Shown here piece after piece: positions 9,601 through 19,900 of a DNA stretch of 24,769 nucleotides. This stretch comes from Brachionus koreanus (Eukaryota > Rotifera > Eurotatoria > Ploima > Brachionidae). The DNA lies in NCBI GenBank assembly GCA_016987375.1, contig PJRA01000503.1, positions 118,507 through 143,275 on the forward strand, given 5' to 3'. Each line of letters opens with the position of its first letter. The first letter of the stretch is position 1. The notes under the pieces are model-generated. The model saw only the letters and a program-made list of their open reading frames with translations. It was not told the DNA's origin and did not search any database. A program made the position numbers and the translations under genes.

Positions 9601-11663
9601 TTTAGTGGTTTTTTAAAGCAAGTATAGTATCTTTTAGTTTAAAAGTTAAATAAAACTTATTTACATTATATTAAAAAAAAAAAACATGTACTTCAATAAC
9701 TGTTTTTTTTTAAAAAAAAAGAAAATGCATGCAATTTGAAAAATTTTCTCTAATACTTTTCGATTAAGATTTAACACTAGAAAGCCCGAGGGTTTTTTTA
9801 GCCCTTTTTAAAAATTGAAACTTAAATATGTTTTGATAGAAATTAAATTTTTTAAAATAGCTTTTAAAAACTTACCATCTCGTAATTAATTCTTAAAGAA
9901 TTTAATTGTTTTTTTTTTAGAAAAAATATAAAATTTGTCTTTATAACTAAATTTGAAATTTAAATTAATAATCAGCCGAGCTTTCTAGTATTAAATTTAT
10001 AATTTATTTTTCAATAGACATTCATAGAAAAATCGACGGATTAAAAGAAAACCGTTTATTAGAATTTAATCAATCTCATTTGCAATTTAATTAAATATCC
10101 CTCAAGGATTATTTATCTGTTCTTTTAAGCTTTAATTTGAATGATACCCATAAAAAATAGAGAATTTCATTTCTTGTTGCATTTACAAATTGAGAAAGAT
10201 TGGAGAAAACTCAATAGAATAGGAGCGGTGGATTTGTAAATGGAAGAAGAAGATAAAAGTTTGCATGTGAACCCACATTGAAATAGTAAAAACAAAATCC
10301 ATTATCAAAATCTTATCCCATTGATATAATTTCTTATAAAAAAGAAATGACAAAAGACTTTGGCAGCTTATGGAAAAATAACCTTTTTAGTCATGTGACA
10401 CAAAATTTTATCCAATCTTATCCAAAATGAAGTTGTTATTTCAATTAAAGACAAATTTTCTGAAAATAAAAATTCTTCAGTTACTTTTTGTTGCTAAAGA
10501 ACCGTTGACTAGATCCAAAAAAAAAACCTAAAAAAACAAAAAACAATGCAAATTTGTTAATTTATAAAAATGAAAGAATCAATGAGAGATAATTAAAGAG
10601 TTGAGTTCAATTGTCCCATCCTTATTATTCTTTTTAAGAAAAAAAATTTTTATTTTAGAGATTAATTGCATTTTAGAAAAAAAATTTACATTTATTAAAT
10701 TGAAGAGATATTTTTCTCCTAGCAGAAACATAGGTATCATTAACCCAAATTTTCAATTTTGTTTTTTCAAAAAGTAAAAAAAAAAAACTTGCAGAATTCA
10801 AATAACTTACTATATTTCGTAATTCGTTTTTATCATATTTAATCATGTTATTCCAATTGAGATCAAAATTATAGACATCTTTGTTAGATTGGTCATTTCG
10901 GATACTAAAACACGACGATACTGGCTTATAAAGGTCGTTGTTATTGAGATATTTGAAAAAAAATTCTAAATAATCAATAGTTTCTTTGGTGCTAGTTGGA
11001 CCAAGTTTTTTGTTTTTTAGCTTTCCACAACTTAACAAATCAAAAATCTATAAATCGAAAAGTTATTTTTATCGAATCTTACTAGTGATTTTTGGATGAT
11101 AATTTCAATCTTAGATTCCATCTAAGATAAAATTGAAGCACAAATATTTGCTCCTTTTCAAGTTTGATCAAATCTAAACTGGTAAGTTTTTTAAGTCTAT
11201 ATGTTTTTGACTTAGTACAATCCTGATGTAAGTTTGTCAAAAAAACTAAATAGTCCATCAAATCGCAGAGTTCAACGAAAGGAATTCTTAATATTAAATT
11301 AGGAAATATCGCTTGCTTATTAAATATTTAAGCATACTCTTTTTCTAATTCGTTCAGGTTCCAATTAATTAAACAAACAGCCTTGATGGCCAGAGTCTTT
11401 AGCAAAGAGCACTTGTTCTCTTCGTCGCTCATTAGCTTTGATTCCTGCAAAAGTTCTAGTATAAACGAACTTATTGAATCTTGACGAGAAGTGTTAGCTA
11501 ATTGAAATTTGAAAAATCATTTGTTACCTAAAAGGTTATTTGTCTCTTCCTCATAATCATCAGGACTATGAGATTGTCGCAATTGTTTTATAGCTTCTTC
11601 GAATTGCTCAAGTTGATTGATCGATTCGTCAATCAAATTTTTATATTTTAAAAAACTAGTCAT
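6678..11663 (-). CDS. INTS8-MASK chimeric gene: INTS8-like N-terminal half fused to MASK-like KH C-terminal half
   Basis: Inferred exons, in coding order: 11528-11663, 11338-11497, 11083-11286, 10811-11030, 9346-9438, 9069-9293, 8884-9016 and 6678-8779. Their lengths sum to 3273 nt, or 1090 codons plus stop, with every splice phase matching. An in-frame TAA precedes the ATG. Residues 1 to about 385 are INTS8-like; compared with the gene at 1008-3261: LAIKAVCLINWNL/LAIKAAAILDWDL, LYKPVSSCF/VYKPAPGCF, YDLGMYFFQ/HDLGMFYFQ, YLIACKSML/YLAACKSML. The WFEF PP2A motif is missing. Residues 391-445 are strongly acidic. From residue 473 the protein is MASK-like: AAQRKKEKRK/AAQRKREKRK, four LDDF-type repeats (about 625-678), a KH-like domain (about 690-755) whose loop reads GTNN, KPKNFAEAVAK and KPIGYER. 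There are no ankyrin repeats. Splice sites are inferred; the last exon, and its link to the others through a 104-nt intron, need RNA support. Confidence 0.72.
9771..9994. mobile_element. MITE with TTAA target duplication (piggyBac-like ends)
   Basis: A 216-bp body is bounded by TTAA at 9771-9774 and 9991-9994. Its ends are inverted repeats: CACTAGAAAGCCCG on the left, and CGAGCTTTCTAGTA on the right, which reads TACTAGAAAGCTCG on the opposite strand (12 of 14 match). There is no coding capacity. TTAA duplications are the mark of piggyBac-type transposition, so a nonautonomous piggyBac-family element is likely. It sits in the 1372-nt fourth intron of the chimeric gene and helps explain that intron's size. 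Confidence 0.6.
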
Positions 11664-13858
11664 TTTTGTTTAGATGATCTGAATCCAAATTAATTAAAGT
11701 ATTTAATTGTGAAGTTTTAAAAATATTTCTAAATTAAATAAAGTTTGATGGAAAGCAAGTAAGCAAGAAATAGAAAATATTAGCAACATTTTAATAGAGG
11801 AGAGAATGAAACAATATTTGGAGCTATAAAATAATTATGTTAATGAATTCAAATTGAATTTTTCAAATTTCAAATTTTTTCATATTTGTGTGATTTGCAC
11901 GAGATGCTTTGAAGGTTTCGAATTTTTAGTTATTTCATTCCTTAGGGTAAAAGAAAATGCTTCAAGTTGGCTACAAGTCGATTTTCTTTGGTCTTATTAA
12001 AATATCAAGTATTTCTTTAAAAAAATATCGATTTCCATCAATTTAGTCTAGTGATTTAAATTGCTATTTTAAACAAGTTATCACCTATAACTATTTCTAA
12101 ACCTTATAAACAAATTATTTTTCTAGACTTATCTAAATTTTTTCAGACTGAAAATAGCCTAAGTGATTTAGATTTTAAAGAAATCTTAGATTCTTGTCGA
12201 ATGGCAAAAAGCTAAATTGATGTTGGTTTTTATAATTTTTAATTTTTATTTATTAATAAATTTTGATGTTGATTTTGAATAATTTTTTTACTTTTATAAA
12301 TATTGATTGCAAACGAAAAAATTTTAAATAAATTATTTACAAAACCTAGTCAGTCGCGTGATAAATTGACAAACTTAATTAAACTAAACACTTTATTTTT
12401 TTTAAATTACTCAAAAACTTGAATTGAAATTATTCTAAAGTTAATTCAATTTTATTAAATAAATAAGCTTGGCTATTAATTTTAGAGTACTTTTAGAGAG
12501 TTTAATGACCTATTTGATAACATTTAAAAATTTTTTAATAAAATTTTAAAAAATATATGAGAGCTTTTGATAGAATTGTACAAATTTATTGTTTTGTTTG
12601 TTATTTTAGCAATTCGAATTCGTTTCTTTTTTCTCCTCTTAGTTTCTTATTTTAAACTATTTTGTTCCAATAGTGAACTTATAAGATTATGAATTTATCC
12701 ATTTGTCTGATTCATTAATGCTTTTTTTAGCATAAATTATTATTTTTTAATAGCAATCAAATACATATAAGCTAAATGGTAAACCAAAAAACTTCTAGGT
12801 TAACACAATAACTTTATTTTTCGATTGATTATTGATTATTGTTGTAAATCAGTTTAAAATAACTTATTTAGTCATTTAACTCAGACAAAAATTAGAAATA
12901 TATCTTAAAATAGAAAAAAAACTTCACTTCAAAATCAAATCTAACATTACAAAATTTAACTTAAAAATAAAACAAATTTAATTATTCTAAATGTTTGTTT
13001 GAAAATCATTTTAAAATACTTTGTTTAATCTTAAAACTCTTTAAGATAAAAAATAGAAAAAAATTGAAAATTTGAATTTATGCATGATAAGAGCTAATAA
13101 TTTAACATACTTACAATGAGCGATCTTACAAGAAAAAAATCTAAAACTTATAAAAATGTATTCAAAATATCTGAAAAAATCTATTATTCTAAATTTTAGA
13201 GATAAAAAAAAATTAAACTATTTTTAAATTTCAACAAGAACAATAACAAAAATCGCAAATATTTACTTTAAAAATAATAAATTTAAAAGAAATTTAAAAA
13301 CAAAATTAGAACCCTAGAAATAAATACTGAAACAAATTAAATTATAAAAAATAATTGACATGGTAAAAATTTTTAAGTATTGGTTTATTTATTTCGAACA
13401 AGAAAAAAAACTATTCTTTCCTTTGAATCAAATTTTTAAATTTAATTAGCTGATTTAACAATGCTGACTGTTTGTAAGCTTTATGAAAATGAATAAAAAT
13501 TTTATGATCTTTTAAAATTTTTTTTAAAAAAAATTACATACTTATAAAATTTTAAGTGTTTAAAAAAAAAGTGTCAAATCTTTCACATTACTTGATAAGA
13601 TTGTTTAGATAGTTTTGAAATCAGACAAACAACTTGTTCTCTTGTCAATCATATCAATCGTTTGTTTTGATATTAATAAATTTGCATTTCAGATACAACA
13701 GACTGTGTTTTTGCAAATGCATAAAAATTAAATAAAAATAAATTATTATAAATTATTTAAGAGAAGAAAGAAAATCGAAAATTTTCATTCTTTAACAAAA
13801 TAAACTCATAACACGAAGAGCTTTTGTTGTTCATACTATTGAAAGAAAATAAAAAAAA
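11664..13858. other. Head-to-head intergenic spacer
   Basis: The 2.3-kb gap separates the start codons of the chimeric gene (leftward) and MASK (rightward). I find no gene: frames are short and A/T runs dominate. Promoters of both genes must lie here, but only the AG repeat and the CCAAT/TATA-like motifs close to MASK stand out. Confidence 0.5.
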
Positions 13859-13878
13859 AGAGAGAGAGAGAGAGAGAG
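13859..13878 (+). repeat. (AG)10 microsatellite upstream of MASK
   Basis: Ten perfect AG units lie about 100 bp upstream of the MASK start codon. Such tracts bind GAGA-type factors in some animals, but here it may simply be a microsatellite. Confidence 0.8.
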
Positions 13879-13898
13879 AATAAATTCTATCGTTCTAA

Positions 13899-13920
13899 CC
13901 AATTAAAATTTATATAATAA
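13899..13920 (+). promoter_or_regulatory. CCAAT and TATA-like motifs before MASK
   Basis: CCAAT at 13899-13903 and TTATATAATAA at about 13910-13920 precede the start codon by 60-80 bp. In such AT-rich DNA a TATA-like word carries little weight. A TTTTTCTGTAG near 13950-13960 could instead be an acceptor for a 5' untranslated intron. Confidence 0.3.
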
Positions 13921-13978
13921 CATTAACGTTATCTATTTTAAAGTTATACTTTTTCTGTAGTTGTTATTTTGAGAAACA

Positions 13979-16900
13979 ATGGATATTGAAAAACTGAGCA
14001 AATTAAAGCCACGAAACCGTAACAACACGAATACGGCGCGTAACAAACTTTCAAAAAAGAACAAATTTCTTTTGTCGTCACAGCCGTCCGACAAAAACAA
14101 CAATCTTGAACGCTTGAACTCCAAGCTAAATTCAAATTTTATTCAAAAAATAAGCCTAAACCAGGCCGACGATGATAATGAAATGAATCAAATCGAGAGC
14201 TTTGTGTTCAACGAAGACGATCCGGACAATGTCGAAGAAGTCGATGACGATGATGACGAAGACGACGGCCTCAATCTGCTTAAAAACAGGCCCAAAAACT
14301 ATGCTCAAATCGACAACGATACTAAGCTAAAATTGGAAGCGTTGCTTGCCAATGCAGGCATAGAGTCTATAACCGGCGATTTGTTCAAAGATCCTCAAAT
14401 AATGCAAACACTAACCACTACTTACGTGCGCACACTTAATGAAGTTGTAGCCAAAACAAAATTAAAAAAAAGCATCAAGCCCAAAAATGAAACAACCAAA
14501 AGCAGCAACAAGAATATTAACGAAGTAGTCGAATCAACATTCGAGGAGTTTATCCTCGCTGCAGCGGCCGTAGCCGCTGCTTCTTCGTCTTCGAATTCTA
14601 CCATGTCAAATAATGGAGACGAAGACGACGAAGAGCTTACCGAAGCCGACATCGAACATCACAATTACATGATTCAGAAACTCGATAAAACAGATAAAAA
14701 ATCGACCAGTTCGAGCTCAAGTTCGTCAAGCTCGTCTCTAAAGCAAACTATTAACTCATGTATAGGAAATCTCACTAGTCCCGAATCTTTACTTAATAAA
14801 TTGATCGATTTAAAGCCCGACTTGGTCAATTCAGACAAAGAAGCGTTGGATGCTTTGACCCAAGTAGCTAATAAAAAAATAGCCGTTGGCAAAAGTCTCA
14901 CTGAACTTTTGGAAGAGAACGCTGATTCGGTTCTAGGCCTAGCTTGTGCAAGCGGCTATCTGGAACTAGTAAGCGTTCTACTTGCAATTAATTCAAACTC
15001 AAATTTGGACACTGTGTCCAAATCGAAAATAAAAAATGAATCGACGCCACTTATCGAAGCATGCTCGAACGGACACGAGCAAATTGTCGAACTCCTGTTA
15101 AAACACGGAGCTAATCCGAACAAAAAGTCATCCAGTGGATCTACGCCACTTCATTATGCAATACAAAATCAGCACGCCAATATTGTTAAGAAACTAATCG
15201 AATCATGCAAATATAACATTTTGATCGAACAAACTAATGAAAATGGTCACACGCCTTTAATGGAAGCTGCTTCCAATGGATATTTTGATTGTGTCAAAAT
15301 ACTTGTCGAGATTGGCCAAGTCAATGTAAACACATACTCGGCTGAATTCAAAGAAACAGCTCTAACTTTAGCAAGTTACAAAGGTTTGTTTTTATTTTTT
15401 CGAAAAAAATTTCCGATACTTTTGTATTTTTTTTTTAGTTTTTGATTAGAAAATTTTTTTTCTCAATTTTTAAATTAATAACCAGGGTTAGAAAATAAAT
15501 AAAAATGTGTGCCAAAATTCAATTAAGTATTTTTTTTTAAATTACTTAAAGGAAAAAAAAATCCAATTTAATAACTTTATTTCACTTTTTTTTTTCTTAC
15601 ATTAGTTCATTTCATTTATTCAATAATTCATTCATTGAAATATGTTTGTTGCTGTTCTCAGCTATTTTCTAATTTCCTAAAACTTTTAGTTGCAAATTGT
15701 GTGTGTTCATGTGGTAAGCCGACAGTCATTGATGAAATTAATGACATGCTTAGGTCACGTGATTAAAAGCAAACAAAAATTTTCTCTTTTGTTTAGAACA
15801 TCATAGCTTTGTTATTCTAATGACAAAAAAAAATTTGTTTTTTTTTTTTTAATTTTCCTCCCAATTCGGTTAGATCATGCAAATTTATTTAATTACCTAC
15901 ATTCTTTTTCAAAAAATATAAATTTGTAAATTTTTTTTTTGCCATTTAGAAAAAAATAATTTTATGAAACGATAAATTTGACTTTTTGTTCCAGAATTTT
16001 TTTTTAGAATAAGTTAAATTCCGATTTCGGATTCAGAAAAAATGAGTGAAATATTTTTTCTTCCCTTTTAGTAAATGAGAGAAACGAGTTCGCCAAATGC
16101 CGACCATTATACATTATTAATAGCACCAAGCATTTTTTCACATTTTTTTAACTCAAAAATATTTTATAAAAACTATAATAATTTTAATAAAGTAATATCA
16201 TTTTTTAAAGAAAATTTTTAAATCTACATGAATCAAAAAAGATATTTTAATTTGAAAAAACTATTCAAAAGATAACAAGATTTAAAAATTTTCAAAAGAG
16301 TCAAAATGACTCGTTTGATGCTTCTAGTGTTAAAAAAATTAAAGTTTATAATAAATTTTTTTGGTCTGATTGGACGGCTGGTAGGGACGGTTCGGTCGTC
16401 GAATGGTTGGGTCGGACGGATCGCCAAATGGTCGGCAAATCGCCGGCCGGCGTCCGACCGTTTCTTTTTCAATAGAACCGCTACTATTTTGACTTTCTGC
16501 AAAGTTTGATCAATTAATAAAAAAGCATACGAAAAAAAAATATAAATAATTATTTACTATCTATTCAAAAACTTGTCCATTCTGTAATTGTTAAAGAAGG
16601 ACAAATTTTAAAAATAGATTATGTTTATTCATTTAAACTGTTTCATTGAAAAAAAAAACTCAAAAAAATTAAGCTTAAAAAAATTTTCAACAAAAAAAAA
16701 ATAAAATTGAATAATATTGTTTTTGCAAAAAATTTAAATAAACAAAAATATTTTTAAAATAAATTTTATTTTCTTACAGTGAAATATTGTTTAATAAATA
16801 AAATATTTAAGGACATGTCGAAGTAGTGAAGTATTTGCTGGAGAAAGGAGCAGAATGTGAGCACAAAACTGACGAAATGCATACGGCATTGATGGAGGCA

Positions 16901-19900
16901 TGTATGGACGGCCACATCGAAGTCGCCAAAATATTGATCGAACACGGAGCTAATGTAAACATGCCGCCTGATTCCTTCGAGTCGCCGTTGACTCTTGCAG
17001 CCTGTGGAGGCCATGTAGAACTAGCCGATTTGTTGATAGACAACCATGCTGACTTAGAGGAACGAAACGATGAAGGCTACACACCGCTGATGGAAGCTGC
17101 TCGAGAGGGCCACGAAGAAATGGTTGCCCTTCTTTTGTTCCACGATGCGGACATTAATGCGATAACAGACGAGACCCAAGAAACAGCTCTTACTTTAGCC
17201 TGTTGTGGAGGATGTTACGAAGTGGCCAAATTTTTGCTGGAGGCTGGAGCAGATCCTAATCTTGGCAATGCTTCTACGCCGCTCATGGAAGCAGCGCAAG
17301 AAGGCCATCTTGAGCTTGTTCAATTGTTGATAAAAGCAGGCGCTGATGTTAACAAATTTTATACAGCTCTCATCACCAACGGACAAAATACAACACAAAA
17401 TATAACAAGTTGTGAATCTGCGCTGAGTCTGGCATGTGAAAATGGCCATACGGATGTAGTAGGCTTACTTATTAAGGCTGGGGCCGAGCCGGACCGTGCC
17501 GACCCAGACAAAGGTTTTACACCGCTAATGAAGGCGTCTAGATCCGGACAGCTTTGTACAGTACAATACTTGGTCAACAATTGCATGGTTGACGTTAATA
17601 GGACAACTAAAAACAACGACTCGACCGCACTAAGTCTGGCATGTTCAAACGGACACATGCAAGTCATCGAGTTTTTACTGCAAAGCGGAGCCAATCCTCT
17701 CTATGTTCTAAAAGACAATAGCAATTGTCTAATTGAAGCATCGAAAAATGGTCATGTTAAAATAGTCGAATTGCTAATCGATTGGAACTATTCGCTAAGC
17801 GAATTAGACGAAACGAAAAAATCAAAGAGAAAAAATTTGAAAATAAATCTCAAGCCGAAATCGTCACAAAACGAACAATCGTCTAGTTTGGTCAAACAAA
17901 TTAAAAAATCAGTGACCAAATTAGATACAACGTCGGATTTGGGCGTGGAAAATTTGGTCAACGTTTTGCATCATTTTGCTTTTGGCGATATACCAGCCGA
18001 GACCAAGACGAAAAAAAAACGCAACAAAGACGACATCAGTCTAGTGTCGATCGAAGAATTTTGTGAATGCAAATGTCAAGGTAATTGTAATGAAACGCCC
18101 GACGACAAATTGCTGCATTTGTCTCTTTCGATCGGCTCCAAAATAGACGAGACCGATTGTGAACAAGTGATTGAGTACGAGAGTGACGAGGATGAGGCGG
18201 ACGACGAAGACGAGGACGAACAAATAAAGAAAAAAGAGAACCTACTACAAGAATTGTTGAAAATAGAAAAACAACTGGAAATTCAGCGCAAATCGAAAAT
18301 AAAAAATCAAAATTCAAACTATGACCACATGAGCATGATCAATAAATATCTAATTAAGCGGTGTCAATGTGAGCTAAATCGTTTGTACAAAATAAAATTG
18401 AAGCAATTACAAGAGCAGAAAATAAACGAAATAAAAGCTGAAAAGATAAAAAAGTGTTCGAAAAAATCGACTAGCAATTCGTCGACACCGAAGAGCTCTG
18501 CATCGGAAGAATGGTTGCCGCCTCCGCCGCCTCCGTTCGCCGCTGCGGCCGCCTATCTTATACAACAGTCGATGAAGTCCAAGGCTAGCCAGCAGAATTC
18601 GCCGCACATCGATCTTGACATGGCCACCGAGACCAACAACGACACGGCTCTAACGGTGGCCGTTCAAGGCGGACACGAAGACCTTGTCAAACTGCTGATT
18701 GAAAAAGGCGCACACATCGAACACAAAGACAAAAAGGGCTACACACCTCTCATACTAGCTGCCAGTCTGGGACATCATCGGCTAGTGCAACTTTTGCTTC
18801 TTTACGGTGCCAATGTCGAAGCACAATCGGACCGAAACAAGGACACGGCTTTGTGTGTGGCAGCTCAAAATGGCAAATACGAATGCTGTGAAATTTTGCT
18901 AACCAAGGGACAAGCCAACAAGGAGCATAGGAACATAAGCGACTACACTCCCTTATCGTTAGCTGCGTCAAACGGCTATGTTAACATAATTAAATTGCTA
19001 TTGTCACACGGCGCCGAGATAAATTCACGCACAGGCTCAAAGTTGGGCATATCGCCGCTAATGCTGGCCGCAATGAACGGTCACACACAAGCAGTTAGAT
19101 TTCTAATCGAAGCCGGATCGGATGTTAACTCGCAAATAGAAACCAATCGAAATACGGCTTTGACGCTGGCTTGTTTTCAAGGTCGAGCTGATGTAGTCAG
19201 TCTATTGTTGGACAAAAAAGCCAATATAGAGCACAGGGCCAAAACTGGTCTGACTCCTTTGATGGAGGCGGCCTCGGGCGGCTACGACCAAGTAGGCCGA
19301 ATTTTGCTTGAGCGTGGCGCCGACGAGAACGCTCTACCGGTGCCAACAACCAAGGACACGGCTCTTACAATCGCTGCCGAAAAAGGACACGTCAAATTTG
19401 TCGAATTGCTCATACAATACGGAGCTCATTTGGAGGCCAAAAACAAAAAAGGCTGCACGGCTCTGTGGCTGGCTTGTAATGCCGGTCACTTTGATGTCGT
19501 GCAAACGCTCGTATTGAACAACGCCGATTCGGATTCGTGCGACTCGCGACGAACATCGTGTCTAGTTGCTGCCTTCAGACGTGGCCATGTGAAAATATGC
19601 AAATTTCTAGTGCGTCATGTTAAGCATTTTGCGCCCGACCAAGAACTTACCAGATACATAAACTCGCTCGTTCAGGCCGATGATAAAGATTTGATCAGAA
19701 AATGCCAAGATTGCATGGACGTTATTCTAAAGGCAAAAGAAAAACAGGCTCAAGAAGCCAACAAATATGCTAGTTTGCTGCTCAAAGAACTCGATCAGGA
19801 AAAGTCCAGAGAGCAGAGCAAAAAGCTGGCCGCTCAGCGAAAACGCGAAAAAAGAAAAATGAAAAAAAAACAACTAAAAGAGTCAGAAGAGGACAAAGAA

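Noticed and set aside
9003..11660. INTS8-like segments read as a pseudogene because of in-frame stops
   Set aside because: Each apparent stop lies in a GT-AG segment of about 30-104 nt, or in the 1.4-kb intron, whose removal restores both frame and homology to INTS8. No uncorrectable break was found.
14422..14901. Antisense open frames over MASK exon 1 (also 16766-17694 and 18036-21073)
   Set aside because: They overlap a strongly conserved coding exon on the other strand and show no family resemblance of their own.
15384..15445. Extension of MASK exon 1 past 15383 to a stop at 15445
   Set aside because: The ankyrin consensus breaks at a GT donor and resumes exactly at the acceptor before 16812, restoring the LASYKG/HVEVVKYL repeat.
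16233..16509. Open frames across the GC-rich island in the MASK intron
   Set aside because: They come from the low stop-codon density of GC-rich DNA. The peptides are low in information and differ in style from coding exons nearby.
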